Assembly: GCA_035582835.1 (NCBI GenBank)
Contig: JAYKAV010000285.1
Location: 62,001 to 126,000 of the forward strand
Direction of reading: 5' to 3'
Length of the DNA stretch: 64,000 bases
Origin: Phoebastria nigripes
Taxonomy: Eukaryota; Chordata; Aves; Procellariiformes; Diomedeidae
The notes below the pieces were generated by a model. That model had not been told where the DNA came from, searched no databases, and worked only from the letters and a program-made list of their open reading frames with translations. The translations under genes and the position numbers were made by a program. Below are positions 1-14,079 of this stretch, one piece after another. The first letter of the stretch is position 1, and every line of letters starts with the position of its first letter.

Positions 1-3000
1 AATCTTTAAAGAACACAATTTATGTTATTACATTCTGACTTATCAATTATGGCTTGAATTGATGACTCACTTTCAAATTAATCAATATATACAGTGTCTC
101 ATACTAAAATTGTTTGACCTTTATGAGATGTCCTGTGAGAAGACTCAGCTGAAGCATTGGAGACTTTGGTTATAAATTTTGGGGAACACAGTGGAACCAA
201 TTCCTGGTTGCAGTGGGTGATAAAACAACATAAATATAATGTTCTTGAGTAAGAACATAGCTGATGCAATAGTGTGATAACTGCTAGTAAATACTGATTT
301 TTAATTAACTCTTGCAAATTAATGTATGGTAATGCATGTAAGCAATATTTGAAAATACGACATTACAAAAATTATGGTGTGGCATTACCTTTCCCTTTCA
401 TCAAACGGGTATTTAAGTTTGGCAATATAGCAAATAGTNACAGACAATTCATGCACACTCTTTTCGAGATAAAAAGCATATAGGTAAAGAATGAGATTTG
501 TAGTATAGAAAGCTTTTAACCCTTTTAATTCAACAGTCCATATGTCCTTTCTTGCAACAGTGGCTATAAATGCGTTTATTTTTTCACTAAATTTAGACTG
601 GCGGCAAATATTTATGTGAATTACTGAGTCTGACATCTAATTAACAGAGTCTTTACAGGTTTAATGAGTAGTGATAAATTTCTATCCTTACTCTGGCACA
701 TTTTAATTAGTTGTAATTATGAGTGGAGTGACCTGAAAAGCTCGTTGTCCCATAGATTCATCATAAATTTGTGTAATTTATATAGGTACAGACAGAATGA
801 GTTTTTATGGAATTGAAAACCCAAAGGTTATTTAAATGATTACATCAGTCATATAATATCCTTCTGTAAAACTCAGGTAAGCAAAACATTGGACATAAAT
901 ATTTGAGTACACTGCAGGTGATGCTTCATAAATTAAACTTATTGTCTTTTTTTTGTCTGAAGAATAAGTAAGCATTGAAATCTACTTCATCTGTTGCTCA
1001 TGACTGAAACATTGACTGCTGACATTCATCTTTAGTGGCATTATAAGTTTCAAGAAGAAAGAGAGTGTATGTGTTTAAAATATTTATTTATAAAGATTTT
1101 TAGCACTGAATAGTTGCTGAAGTGAAATGCAAACAGATGAAAATATAATCTTAAATAAGATGATAACACGAGTACAAAGTGTTTTCCTTACTAGAGCCAT
1201 CCTGCAAAAGTAAAGAGGAGTAAAACTTTATAGCAGCCAAGACTATTCTTCCTTCACAGGGACTTTTGTATAGTCTCTAGGGAGATACATGAAAGAACTG
1301 TCAAGGAGATTAATACAAATTTACATTACCTAACACAGCACATGAAAGTAACTGAAAAGTTCAGCCATTAAAATAAACGTGTATTTCATAAAAACTGTAA
1401 AAATGAAACATGCTAACATTTTATAAAGATCTCAGTCACGAACTGTACTTTGATTAAAAAGATATAATTTCATAAAGTGGGACTGTATGTAGTATTTCTC
1501 TCCCGTAAATCTCATATTTTACTTCTTGTACGAGTAACAAGGGCTGTTAAAGGAGGGCATGCTGCATCAGGGTTAAAATCATTTGAGGCCCAAACTTGTG
1601 AAGTGCTATACCCTTTGGGAGCTGATGGGACTCTGAGGCACACAGCATCCTGCAGGAGTCACTGTTCTCCATGCTGTGAAGCATGATGTCCTTTTCACAA
1701 GGAGGTGGGTCTCCCAGTAGTGCTAGGTTTTTGGCATCTTTCATCCTAACTCCCCAAGTCTGACACCTACTGCACCACCATGCAAAATATCTGAAGATAT
1801 GAAAGAGAGGAGAGAACAGGTGGGGTTTTTTGGAAGAATTGTGAAAAGGGAGCAAAAGAAATTTCACTTGTTAATACAATGAGAAAAACATGAATAGTCT
1901 GTATTAAGGGTGACTAAAATATTCATATTCAGAAGCCAGAACAACATCTGACTGTGTCTGTTTCCATGATTTGGGCTCAAATACTCTTTCCTGCAATCAC
2001 CAAAGCACTGAACAAATTCCTAGCTTCTGCATTAGCAGCAAATTGGTGATTCCTTTGCTGTTTCTTGTTACTTTCATTGGACACAACACAGCTTTGGGAG
2101 CTTTTAGCTTTGTTCTGCTAAAGAACATATTTTATGGTAAATTTACTAAATGAGATCTTCCGTTGAACCATCAGTCTGTGAATGGTAGGGGTGGAGAGGG
2201 AGCAGTAGAAAATACCTTGGCTTTTTCTTCCTAATCTGTATCTCTTCGACCATGGTTTTTGGTCACTTGAAACTATTCTGTGATTTAAACTGTGGTCTCA
2301 GTCAATCCAGAGATTATCACTGGACTAACCGGAGGTGAAATCTGTAAGAACAGAACTCAAAAAGGAAGAATAGCCACAGTAGAAAGAAAAAAGGACTAAA
2401 AGTTGAAACAGTACATGGATTGGGAAGCTTAAAAATTTCAGAAAGATATTTTTTCCTCAGAGAATGTCTTGAGGATAATATTAAAATAAAGTTAAGCATC
2501 ACTGTCAAGCTCGGATCTCAGTTTGTTCTAGTGCCTTATTTTAATGAACTTCCTTCTTTATTCAGTTCTTTCATAGTGTTTACTACCCTTGCTGTCTGCC
2601 TTCATTTTCACTGCATTTTTTCTATTCCTTTTATGAAAGATAAGTAAATTGCTCTCAATTACTTTGCATAATGATTGATGACAGTGTCTTGTTTAATCAT
2701 TTTTTGATGTTTTTGTCTGTTGGGCTACACAAGGAAGTGTAGCATTTGTAAATGCAGGCAGTAATTGCAATTACAAACAACTCACTTTTTTTATTTGATG
2801 AGAAAGTTACATCAGGTCACATGTGCAACTATGGGTTTGTTTCCTAGAGAACATTTACTGTTGCTTTATTAGGCTAGTTTTAAACAGCAAAAAAGATAGA
2901 GTTTCTGTCAGTTTCCTTGGAAGCCTAGACCAGATGTGATCAGGAGGACATATTCTTTCTCTCAATCATCCTATATTTTCTTCTGTGGGTATGGTTTGTG

Positions 3001-4599
3001 CATTCTTAGAAAATGAACTGAGACTTAACATTTCACTCCAAAAGGCACAGGTAAAATTTCAGGATATCTTATTCTGAAAGCAATTTATTAATAGCAGAGT
3101 ACTACTTTGCCAAGAACCATTAGATGGTCCTTAGAAGGCATGAGAAGTGTGACCCCATATTTTACCAATTTGTTCTTTTGCGGTTTCACAAGACTTTTTT
3201 CAGGATCTGGTCCACGTTAGCCATCAATATCATGTCGTTCCAAGGTATGTTTGCTCCCCTGGTAAATTTGATCTGTAGATCTGTAGAGAGTTTGATCTGT
3301 AGCCCTTTTTTTCATGTCATTTATTTTGTTTAGTGAATTGAAGTAACTTCAGCTTTTACTGTATTCAGTTTTTCTTCTTCAGCAGCGCTATTCTACAAAA
3401 TGATTAAATCAAGAGTATTTTTGGTGTGGCATTTTGAAACTGAACTGTGAAGGCGTAAATGAGATCTTCAGCAGATGAACATCGGACATGTGAATACTGT
3501 TTCTGAGATTGAACATTAACTTCTCCCAGTAACACCTTTGAATATAAAGGAATCGGACTTTAGTGTGTCGATTTATTGAGCTGGCTTTATTTTATCCCCT
3601 GCTAAACTCATCGGGAGCAAAAAGATGAAATAAAATATTATGACAATCAGTGTAAATATTATCCAGCCTGTGAGTCTGAGACAGATCCTGGGATAATTAT
3701 CTTTCCTCAAGTACTGCTGCTCGTATCTTTTCCATTGCTCTTGCGACTTACACTGTCATCAAGGAGAAAAATAGTCAAGTCCTAAATCTTCTCCACTGTA
3801 TATATGAACAGAGATAATGAAAACTCCTTGGACTCCATTTGGGGACGTAATTTGACCTTTCTTGTAAATTCTGTCAAAACTACTCTGTAAGTGGGGAAGG
3901 AAAAATGACAGAGGATACACATCATTGTCCTTACTAAATCAGCAGAAACTACTTAGGAAGGATAATAATGACACACATTAACTCTGACAGGTATCACTTC
4001 CAAACAGTGGAATTTCCTTTTGGGGAAGTTTCTAGCGCATTTCTAGCTCAACGTATTGTGTGAGGGGCCTGGCCATGCTGTTTTGGACTGGGTATGCCCA
4101 TATATTTTCTGTGCAAGTAAACACTTTCCTGTTTGCAATCATGCAAAGGGAAGATGTGGTCTAAAAGGTGCATGGACTGAATTAAACTGGTATGTGTAAT
4201 AATGATCTCAAATAAGTTAGTTTGCAGCATTGCAAAGAAATTAATAGAAACACGATTTGTCATATGCAGACTACCCTTCCACATGCACTATTTTTCTGGT
4301 TTTGATTGTTTTTAAATCAAAATGTGTTGATAAAAGGATGAATGAATGAAATAAAGCTTTCCACTTAAAAATGGTCAGACCCAGCCAGACCAGTGAAGTC
4401 AGTGAAATGGTGAAAAAGATAGCAATATATTTAATATTAGAAAAGGAGCACCGTGTATGTACTCTACTGCATATTTATTGCTTATTAAAAAGTTGCATAG
4501 GCCCTTATTCTTAAAGGTATTTATCCAGTTCTTCAGAGTTTGACTGACTTAATCTAAATTTCATTGGCAGTGGGTGAGATTGAAAGCTAGAGCTAGTAA
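1..4599. other. Unique AT-rich noncoding DNA
   Basis: I see no coding gene, RNA gene or confident interspersed repeat here. The open frames are short, lack recognisable domains and are broken by frequent AT-rich stops. Around 1610-1660 a stretch resembling part of an old amniote palindromic repeat is too weak to call. Confidence 0.6.
3267..3302. repeat. Short direct repeat TTTGATCTGTAG
   Basis: TTTGATCTGTAG occurs at 3267-3278 and again at 3291-3302, with a partial copy (ATCTGTAG) at 3279-3286 between them. This is a small local slippage duplication with no evident function. Confidence 0.7.
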
Positions 4600-4725
4600 A
4601 GGATTTAGGTGCTTTAAAGTCTGTTTTAGGCGTTTAAGTCCAAAATTGCTATTCAAAAATCCTAAACTTATTGATGCCATGGCTCAGGGCAATTTTAAAG
4701 TATTTAGATGCCTTCTTGGTTAGTT
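4600..4725. repeat. Possible ancient palindromic amniote repeat relic
   Basis: The stretch contains TTAGGCGTTTAAGTCC near 4627 and AAAGTATTTAGATGCC near 4697. These resemble the TTAGGCNCCTAAGTC-type palindromic repeats seen as old relics in turtle, crocodile and bird genomes. The match is from memory and heavily decayed, so the class (MITE or SINE tail) is uncertain. Confidence 0.3.
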
Positions 4726-7700
4726 TAAATATCTCTTTCTGGCTGTACAGAAACTAGTTCCAGTATTGCTTAAGCCCTAGCACAATCTAGTAACCAGATG
4801 ACACTCCTCTTAAATTTTCTGCAGGCCCAATTATTACACCTCTTAAACACAGAGAAGGTCTTGCTCCTCAGGAAATACAGCTGTGGCCATTCTGTTTCGG
4901 GGGAAGGTCTGTGATGCCATGTTTTACGAAACAAACTATTGTGTAGACTATTTGCCTGGAAAAGGAAAGCCAGTGATCATTTGGAAAAGAAACAGACCTG
5001 AATGTTTTAGTGCTATAAGAGAGAGTCATTCCTTCCCCTTATGCTTTGTGTGTGTTTTGTCTCATTATTATTCAATTCTCTTTTCTATGAAGTAATTGAC
5101 AGGTTATTTCAAATACAAGTTATGGTATACCGTACTTAAGGATGCTACCTGGCCCAAGGAGAATTTCTGCCTTCTCAACTGCATCTTTTTCATCGGTTAT
5201 AATCATGAAAAAGAAGTGGAAATTAGCCAAGTCTAGTGCCAACTTATGTACAGGTTGTTTTTATTTGTATTAATGCTTAGAATTAAAAGGAAGGTTCTTA
5301 GTCAGGAAATGGAAATTCTGGTTGGCATGACTTTTCAGAGAAGTGTTTTGAGAAATATTTTAGTCCTTAATTTATTCACAAAGCTTTTTCCAAATGGAAC
5401 AAGCAAAATATTACTTATGCACTATGTTAAATGAGCACTGTCCCATGATGCAGAAAAACTATCTCACAAGAATGCTAATCTGCTGCTGAACTTTATCGAT
5501 TAAAAAAAAAAAAAAAACACCACCACCAAAAAAACCTATACTGGTCTGTAGAACTCTAAAAAGTATCTATTGATTGTTTTCTACATGAAGGATTATTTTT
5601 GTTCTGATAAATCAGTTCTTGCCTTTGTGGCTCTCCTTGACGCCAACAGAAGCTATACTTGTGTAAATAACTAAGAGTATATATAGTCTTTTCTGTTACA
5701 GTAAATGAGAGGAAAGAAAACTTTTCAGTACTATGTGATAGATTATTTTATGTACTGTCGTTGGCCCTTTTTTTAACAACAAATTTGAAGACCTTCCTGC
5801 TTTGTTCCCTCTGCATTCAAAGAAACAAAACTGAGAGAACTAGATATTGGTCTGGAAAATGTGCATAAAGTTTTTTCTGGCTGTTTTAATAGTATTTTTG
5901 TGTTTTCTTTTCCAATCATATGTGCCAAAAAAGCAATCAAGTATACTTTAAAAAGCTACCAAGAACCAAAGTACAATCACTAAATTTAAATATGTTTCTA
6001 CACCTGAGCTTTGTAATTCTTTCTCTCATATACTCAACAGTCATAGTTACAATAGTCCCAGACTGGACCAGCTTCTACTTTAAGTTCTTTATGATGCTAC
6101 TGTGGCTGTAAGGAGCAGGATTAGTTACAAGATTGACATATTTTGTAGAAACCGTGGTCTATGTATAAAGCTATGGGGTTTTTAATCTGGCTTCCACTTC
6201 CAAGTGGCTTCAGTGTGTAGCTTTGGTTATCATGCATTATAGCTGCTGTCGAAAAGACAAAGATATGGCTGGTTTGTGATGGGGACTGCACCTAAAAGAA
6301 GTGGTGGCTCCTGTCTCTTTAAATCAAAAAGAAAGAAGCACAGCTCTCTTGGTCACAATTACCTGAATGTATTGGGCAGCTGAGTAGCTAACTGTAGTGT
6401 AATATGCATTTACTTAGTGTTTAGCATAGACTAAATAATTCCACTCCAAATTAGATACTAATGTGTAATTCTGATAAATAAAAGCAGCTGCTGATATGTA
6501 AAAAGTACGGGGTAAAAATCTGAGTTCTGAACAGTTCTACTCCTGCAATAATTGGAGATCCTTTTTGTTTACTCCACCTTCAAGCATGTTTTTGTGGGAA
6601 ATGTTTACTTCTGTTGGATCTCGATCTATATTTAGGTTTTTTTTTTCTCATTCTCCTTCTTTATTGGCTTTGTGGACCTCCCAATGTCAAGGTGTAGATT
6701 TATGATTAGCACAGCTGTAAAGGTTGCTGTGTTAGCCTTCCTACCTGGTTGTACTGTGTCATCTCCAGTGGTTGTGTCCTCTCTCTCACTGGCTTTTCTA
6801 CTACTGCTCTCTCTGTCCTTGCAGTTTTGCACAGAAAAGAAATACATCTGTATTTAGACATCTGAAGTAATTTGGTGAGACATTTTAGTGTCATGGCAGG
6901 TGTAAGGCTGAATTCGCTGTGCTAGCATTCTTTCTCTGCAGTAGATGAGTAAGTAAAATGTCACTCAAAACAAATGAAGAGCAATTCATTGTGATCGGCA
7001 TTAAGATGGTTGGGATATTAGCTGGGTCCAAAATAGCAAAAACTAAACCAAGACAGGACTAGAGGGATGGCTAAAAGAAGGCTAGAGTAGGGAACAGAAT
7101 CGCTACTGAAGAAGAAAACTGGGTAGGCGGAGGGGAAGACAGCATGAGCAATCTTTTTGCTGTGGTCAGAACTCAGCTCACATACAGTGCAATACTACTT
7201 GAGTAGTATACAAATATTACTATAAGGAGATGCATAAACCACCCCTCAGCGACCTGTCGGGAATGAGGTTAGAGGGATGACTTATGTATTCCCATCAAAC
7301 ATCTTTGTCCTCCTCCCACATAAAGTAACTAAATACAAAGCCAAAAATGAATATTGGGGATGTAAGGTTGATTCATAGTGTTGAATGTTGCTTAGTGCTC
7401 TATAAATAGGCTCAGGTAAAGAATACACTTTGGTATATACAGTATGGTGAAAAACATAGGGAGAGTCTACCATGGTTTCCAGAATTACTAATGAAAAAGT
7501 AATTAAATTACCTATGTAGGAAAACTTGACTACAGTATGCTGAATAATAAGTGTTCAGCTGGGTTTGGAATAGTCAGAGTGAATATTTTTCTTGATATAA
7601 GATTCCCACCCCCCCCCCCCCCAAAAAAAAAAAAAGTGTTCTTTCTTGCATGTAAATATTTCTAATCTTTAATGGTGCTTAAATTGCATTTTCTTTATGC

Positions 7701-10700
7701 TTAAATCAGTACATTGGAAAATTGTCTGAAATCCACTCAGAAGTGCATTTCAATGGAATTAATTTTTCTAAGTTTTTTATAATACTATACTAGCGGCACC
7801 AGAATGAACTGTAGCAATTTAAGAGAATGAAGGTGTAGACTTTTTTTTTTAATCTCCCACTTTAACCATTGGGTCTGGCTCTCATCCTGCCAAATTTTTG
7901 CAGATGATCACAGTAGAAGGAGTTAATTTAATGTGTTTAGTAACAGAATGCATCATCATTCTGGAGGCTTGCCATCAAGGAGGTGGAGATCAGAGATGCA
8001 CGTGCTTTCCATGCACCTTTCAGAGCTGCATACGCTTTCCAAGGTACTGGAAAGCAAAAGAAGACTTTTCCAGAGAGAAGAAATGAACAGATATTCTCCA
8101 GGGATAGTAGGTGAAGAGAGAATGCATATGCATTATGTGTCAATAACATTAAAAAGAGGTTAGCTTACACTTGAACGCTGCTGAAAGATGAGCAGCAAAC
8201 CCAAAGCACAAGGCTTGAACTGATTTGTGTACAGCAGTTGAATGCTGATAATGCTCCGTTCTTTAGCCATCTGAGCAGCTTTCTGCTTTTTACTGTGTCA
8301 AGCATGACCAAAAAGGAGTGTAACGAAAGGAAGAGAAATGATGTAGCTATTCTTGATTCTTAAACACAAGAAGAATGGAAACAGCCATTGGTTTTACAAT
8401 GTTAATTAACTGATGGGATTATGCACTTCATGAGTGTGTAAAAGAGTTGCCTGTTTAAAGTGAAGACTGAGTAGGGGAGGAGCTGGGAGAAATCTCCTAA
8501 TAACAGTTTTTCCAGACTTTTTATGCTGCAACTCTCACAGGCAGCTGTGGTATGTAAAGGATACTGCAGCAAGTGAGGGGTTGAATTAATGGTATTCAGC
8601 AGAGGCAGGAGGAAAGGGTAGGAGATGGGAAAGTGTCATAAGATCTGTAGAGACTTCTGTATGGGATGGGGAAGCGTAGGAGTGGCAGAGCCAAGGAAAG
8701 GAGTTAGAAGGGGTTAAGATGGTATCTCGGGGTCTGATGAACAGTAGTTCACTTACCCTTCAGGATCCTGTGGACAAAATGATATCAGATAACATCACTA
8801 AAGTTTCTACTATGAATTGTATGCATGCAGAGGGCGCCCTGGATTCTACCTTCTCCTAATTTTTGGTGTTTGGCTCTGAAATCACTGTGGTAAAATAAGA
8901 GGGTTTTAAAAAATGTAATTGCTACTACTGAACTTTAATAAAGTGAAATTTGTGATCATGTAAAAAAAAATCCACTTTTCTATCAATATACAGTAGATAT
9001 CTAAGGACATAATCTGAACAATAAAATGTAATAAATTCTTTTAAAATTGTACCTACAGTAATACAGAGTCATAAAATCTTTCAAATATCAGACTGATGCT
9101 GTATATTATACAGGAAGTAATAAAACACAGATGCAAAATGACACATTACAATAAATAAAGTTTGAACTCTTAAAATAGATGATTTATAGGACACTTTAGT
9201 AAGCTTTCCAAATTATAAGAATAAGCATCTTTCAGTGATTATTTTTTCAGACATGACAACTTTTTAGGCATTTCAGAATTGTACCTGCCAAAGAAAAATA
9301 AAATGAAATTATTAATGACAGCATGTACCTTTCTTGTCCAAATAAAAAAAAAAAAAATTCTGATTAGAAACACTCCCCTGTGTCTATGGGGGAAAGAAAT
9401 GTTCATTTATGTATGAATGCAAAATGAAAAATATCTTTTAAAAAAAAAAAATCCCCGCGTGCTGAGACATGACATGCTATGGAATGATGTTCAATGACTA
9501 AATGCCATCCTCTGAAATCTTGTCAGGTTTTTTTTCAAAAATCAGCATTTCTCTCAAATAACAATGAGATGTAGCTGGCAGATAAGACAAGCCAAACATG
9601 TTATCAGAGAAAATGGCAATAAGAGATATGTACGTCACATGGTATTTGCTTGGAAGACTCTTCACTTATCAGCAAAGAGAGTGGAGAACTACAAGCACAG
9701 CAAAACTGAGCTTCTTACCAGCTTTGCAAAGATTTTCCACCATGTTTGTTGTCATATAATTAGAGGCTTTTCTCTTTGCAGAAATTGGGTATACCACACA
9801 GAGTATGACCTAGTAATGAATGAGCTGCCAGACAAGCTGCCACAAGGGTGATCTTCCCGCACTTGTTTTTCTGAGCTATTGAATTTGATTTGAATTCGTA
9901 TTCAGGTAGCTTAAATGCCAACATTGTTAACCACCTCACACTGTTAACCACTTCACTTGGATTTTGGATATATGGATCTAAAATACGTATACATGATTGA
10001 ACGTTATTTTCCCAGGTACTCTATAGATAAATGCAAACTTTATGAAGTAAGCCAGCCAAAACAGCTGGGTCATATTCAGTTTTCACTCAGAGGAACAAAA
10101 TCTTCTCTCTAGTCTCTCTTTTTATCAATGCAGAATTTATCCCTGGTGTATACTATATTTTTGTGTCTATGTTCTTTTCATCTGTCCCAAGTAATTCAGA
10201 GACTGTAGGATAGTTTTTCAGTCTAAGAAGTTTTACTAGCTGAAAGCTTTTGAGATACTACAGGTCATCCCTTTTATTTCATTCCGGGTAACATCTCCTC
10301 TCCAAGTACACAGTGGAGCTAAGTTTGCTCCTATGTTTCAAACAGTATTTTTCTTTTTCTTTACAAAAAGCCCTTCTTGTTCTCTTACAACAGTTGTTTT
10401 CTACATGCTGCCATTTATTATCTGGTAAGAAGGAACTGAAATAGAAAAGCATGTTCTCAGTGCAGTTTCACCAGTGTCATGTGGTCCAGGCTTGTTTGAT
10501 GACATGGTAGATCTGCTTTAATAGTCACTCTTTGTTTCCATACCTGCCAATTTGCATCTGATTTTCTCTTCATTTCCAACATATGAAGACTGCTGTCCTA
10601 GTTTCTGCTTTTCTGTAAAAATTGTGTTCAGGATTCTTTCATAACTATCAATTTCTATAGTTTCTTAGCTAAATATTAATTTGCTTTACCCATATTTCTA

Positions 10701-11569
10701 ATGCATCCTATATGCCCTTTGTAGATTTCTGTATTCTGACCTGCTAATATCACCCATGAATTTCATTAGTACTTATGTAAGTCATTAATAGGAAATTAGG
10801 TTACAACTGAAATTTATGCTGTTTGCTTGCAATAAATCTGGGAAATTTTGACAGATTTTATTGTGGGAATCAACATTAAAAAAAAAAATGGCTATCCAAG
10901 TTTTGCTTTGGAAACTCATGGGAGCATCAGTATATCTGCATGTTATTTTCCTCTCATTTTTCATGTTCTGAATTTTTATCTGTAGAAAATTAACCTGGAT
11001 TTTATCATAGAGAAATCAGTAATTACAGTTTCACCCCTAAAAAAAAATGTCGGTGGAGAAGAGTTATAAAGTTCTAGTTTGAATCTGCCCAAATTCCACA
11101 GTAACAGTAATGCAGACTCTCTAACAGTAGTTTGGAGGTCACTTCTGAAGCGTATTGATAGTCGGTCTTAATACCTAGTTGACTTGTGTCAGCATAACAA
11201 TGCCAACAACATATATGTATGGATTAGCACCTTTGTGCCAGTCTCACTGTATAGAACAAGAATTTTGGCAATTAGAAATTGAAACATCCTGTCATGATTG
11301 CACCTTCTGCACAGGTTCTGTTGAACTGTTTATTCCAAAGGCAACTGTATTGTTTCTTTTGTTTGTTTGTTTTAAAAAACAAAGAAAAGAAACAACTGAA
11401 AAAGAGACAAAGATCTATACGGTGCAGAGTAGTTCAGTATGCTTACATTAACCCAAGAAATGCTTTTTCTTAATGTCAGTTACTATCTTGTAGAACTATT
11501 TTGTGAGCTCTTTCAAGAAATTTGAGCTTCAGATGCTGTCCAACCTGAACCTTTTAGTTATTACATTGT
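4726..11569. other. Unique AT-rich noncoding DNA
   Basis: No gene or clear mobile element is visible. Simple tracts include an A-run at about 5502-5517, an A-run near 9345 and the C/A tract at 7609-7635. Open frames here, for example 95 codons at 9564-9851, show no domain or motif I recognise and fit chance expectation. Confidence 0.6.
7609..7635. repeat. Homopolymer junction C14-A13
   Basis: A run of 14 C is followed directly by 13 A. Such junctions are slippage-prone and often mis-called, so the exact length should not be trusted. Confidence 0.9.
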
Positions 11570-11900
11570 CTCATAGGATCATAGGGCAAGTCTCTTCAGA
11601 AGGGATCTCTTAAGGTCTTTAGTCCAGCCTTCTGCTGAAAGCAAGGTCTGCAAGGTTAGATGAGGTTGCTCAGGGCTTTATCCAGTTGTGTCTTGAAACC
11701 TCCAAGGATGGAGATTGCACAGCTTCTGTGATCAACTTGTTTCACTGCTTGGCTCTTCTCATGGTGAAAACCAGTCCAAACCTCTCTTATTTCAACTTAA
11801 GCCCATTGATCCATGTCTGGGCATCTCAAAACTGTATGATACCGGGCATCTCAAAACTGTATGCAGTATTCTACGTGTGATCTAGTGGGTACTGAGATTT
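11570..11900 (-). mobile_element. CR1 LINE 3' fragment, minus strand
   Basis: The plus strand begins with TCATAGGATCATAG, the reverse complement of the CR1 3' terminal repeat. It continues with degenerate versions of the CR1 tail: a 'GGTTGCTCAGGGC...TCCAG' block near 11665, a 'CCAAGGATGGAGATTGCACAG' block near 11703 and a 'GTATTCTACGTGTGATCTAGTGGGTACTGAG' block near 11865. It is older and more diverged than the copy at 12741. Only the 3' portion is present, as is usual for 5'-truncated CR1 insertions. The inner border near 11900 is approximate. Confidence 0.8.
11819..11863. repeat. 20-bp direct duplication inside a CR1
   Basis: GGGCATCTCAAAACTGTATG occurs at 11819-11838 and again, identically, at 11844-11863, separated by 5 bp. 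It is a recent local duplication inside the old CR1 fragment, since the copies are identical while the CR1 is diverged. Confidence 0.9.
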
Positions 11901-12740
11901 TTTTTTTGAGTTCTTTGCTATTTTCAGCCCTACTCTTAAAGGAGCTCTCAGTGCTGAAGATACTAGCTTCAGTCCTTTCTTAATCCTCAGCAACTTGCAG
12001 TTGTTCTTTCCTGGGGAAAAATCTTGCTTCTAATTGCTCTCAGAGGACATCAATGTGAGTCGGAGGAGGAGAAGGGCAAGAAGCACCCTCTCTACTAAAT
12101 TTGCTGCGTTTAGCAACAGCATGTTGTCTGTGGGATTCTCCTCCTTTGACACAGCTCTTTTCCTTGGGGATGTCACCCTGAATTGTCTGAAGTAATCAGT
12201 GCTCTTGTTATTGATTGTGGTACAGCCATACTTCAGGTACTCAAGTACTAATTTACATGGCAAAATACCATCCTTACAGAGACAGAGCATAACAGAAATC
12301 TTTATCTGGAAGGTGGCTGAACATTTTAGCAGAATTGTTTGTGTAATTACTCAGGAAAAAGAGCTACATTTTCCCTCAGCAGCCATGGGAAGTGATTCTA
12401 CGTTTTGGGTCCTGCAGGCCGCTTACATTTTCTCTTCTCTAAACATCCCTTGCCCCCAGCAGCAGCAACCTACTTCTCCCTAAGCAAGCATCAAATGTAG
12501 ATGTTTGACTTTCTTTCCTAAGCAGCAGCTTACCAGTACCATACAGGTATCTGCCTCCTCTTAATGTTCACTGCCTGCAAGTTACCTCCTCCATCAAAAA
12601 GCCACTGATGTACACAGATCAGCCCTTCTTCTTGCCACAAAACAGTGGCATTAGTGGGCCTCTTTCCATACTGGGATGTGGTACATATAGCAAAAGCTGC
12701 TGGAACAGTAGGTTTCAACTGGTAGAAAAAAGGTGGGATT
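11901..12740. other. Noncoding spacer between two CR1 fragments
   Basis: Unique sequence with no recognised element. Open frames of 86 and 94 codons overlap on opposite strands and have no recognisable domain. Confidence 0.5.
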
Positions 12741-13059
12741 TCATAGAATCATTCAGGTTGGAAAAGACCTTTAAGATCATAGATTCCAACCATTAACCTA
12801 ACACTACCAAGTCCACCACTAAAACCTGTCCCTAAGCGCCATGTCTACATGTCTTATAAATACCTTCAAGGATGATGACTCAACCACTTCCCTGGGCAGC
12901 CTGTTCCAGTGCTTGATAACCCTTTCAGTGAAGAAATTTTTCCTAATATCCAACCTAAACCTCTCCTGGTGCAACTTGAGGCCGTTTCCTCTCACCCTAT
13001 CACTTGTTACTTGGGAGAAGAGACTGATACCCACCTTACTACAACCTCCTTCCAGGTAG
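12741..13059 (-). mobile_element. CR1 LINE 3' fragment, minus strand, relatively young
   Basis: The plus strand starts with TCATAGAATCATTCAGGTTG, the reverse complement of the CR1 terminal repeat and conserved 3' end. On the minus strand an open frame of 71 codons (12819-13034) encodes the C-terminus of CR1 ORF2, including [20 protein letters not shown] and [18 protein letters not shown]. This closely matches the C-terminus of the larger CR1 at 54553-56128 in the same window. The similarity ends abruptly near 13059, the 5' truncation point. No upstream reverse transcriptase is present. Confidence 0.93.
12819..13034 (-). pseudogene. CR1 ORF2 C-terminal remnant
   Basis: This 71-codon minus-strand open frame is the last part of CR1 ORF2, the LINE endonuclease/reverse transcriptase polyprotein. 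It covers only the region downstream of the reverse transcriptase and carries no catalytic residues. Its apparent start codon is just an internal methionine. It can be aligned to residues encoded at about 55831-56042 on the plus strand. It is a dead fragment of a 5'-truncated insertion, not a functional gene. Confidence 0.85.
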
Positions 13060-14079
13060 TCTGGTGGACCATGCTGCTTTCTAAGAAGGATATCTTAAAG
13101 TGTTCAGCTGTTTTGTGATGAACAATTATGAACTTCAAGATCTGAATGAACTTCATTCAGCCCAAAGGAAGTTTCTCTGTACAGCTTTAATACCAAATAG
13201 ATGCTGTGCCTGTCAGGGATCTTTCCTGCCTAAAATACAAATCACAGCAGCTTCAGGGCTGTTCAGAACTCTGCTAGCTGCTAATCTTGTCCAGTGGACA
13301 TTACCATATGGGCTGGCTGAGTTGACTCTGCTCAGTTAAAATTTCTCTTTCTATCTGAAGAGTATCCCAGCTTTTATAGCTTCTTCAAGGACTGAATGAA
13401 TGGGTAAGGATAAGGAGGAAGAGACAGAGAGAAGAGAATGGACTTCTTGTGAAAGACATAGACACTAGTAACATGCTTGTAGCCACAGATAATAAAAAAA
13501 AATTGCTTTTTATAAAGTATTTTCTGTGTTACTTTATTTGCTTAGTTATAAATGATTTTATATCACTCCAAAAAATAACAGTTCATACATTTATTAAACA
13601 GTACATTTGTAAAATATTTGATTCTTCTAGATACTGTGCCGCTCTGTTTCTTTTTCAGGTTTATTTATTTAATGTGGAGGGTATATCTCTAAAACACGTA
13701 ATAAAAATGCACCAAATCTTACAACAGCATGTGATACTGAATGCTATTAATGAATATAGTTTTAGGTAAGTTTGTTTTTTCATCTCGTAATCCACTGAAT
13801 GAGTGTAACTCAGAATAGAACCAGAAACCCAGATTCTTATCTATCTCTAAACTTAGTCTGCAACATTCGATCAGAAGTCTAAGAGAGGATGCTGAAAGAT
13901 TATTCAATACTGTTATAAAAGCATATCTCTGCCCCTCTGATCCCTTTCACTTTCTCATGTAATTCAAACATTCTGGATTTGGTTTGACCTGGAATATGAT
14001 AATGCTGTGAATTTCTTAAGATTCAGACTCATAGTCATTTCATCAGGGAAAGTAAATGTAATCCTTCAATGTTTCCATT
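13060..14079. other. Unique AT-rich noncoding DNA
   Basis: No recognised gene or repeat. A 106-codon frame at 13449-13769 is lysine-, phenylalanine- and isoleucine-rich, typical of chance translation of AT-rich DNA. Confidence 0.5.
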
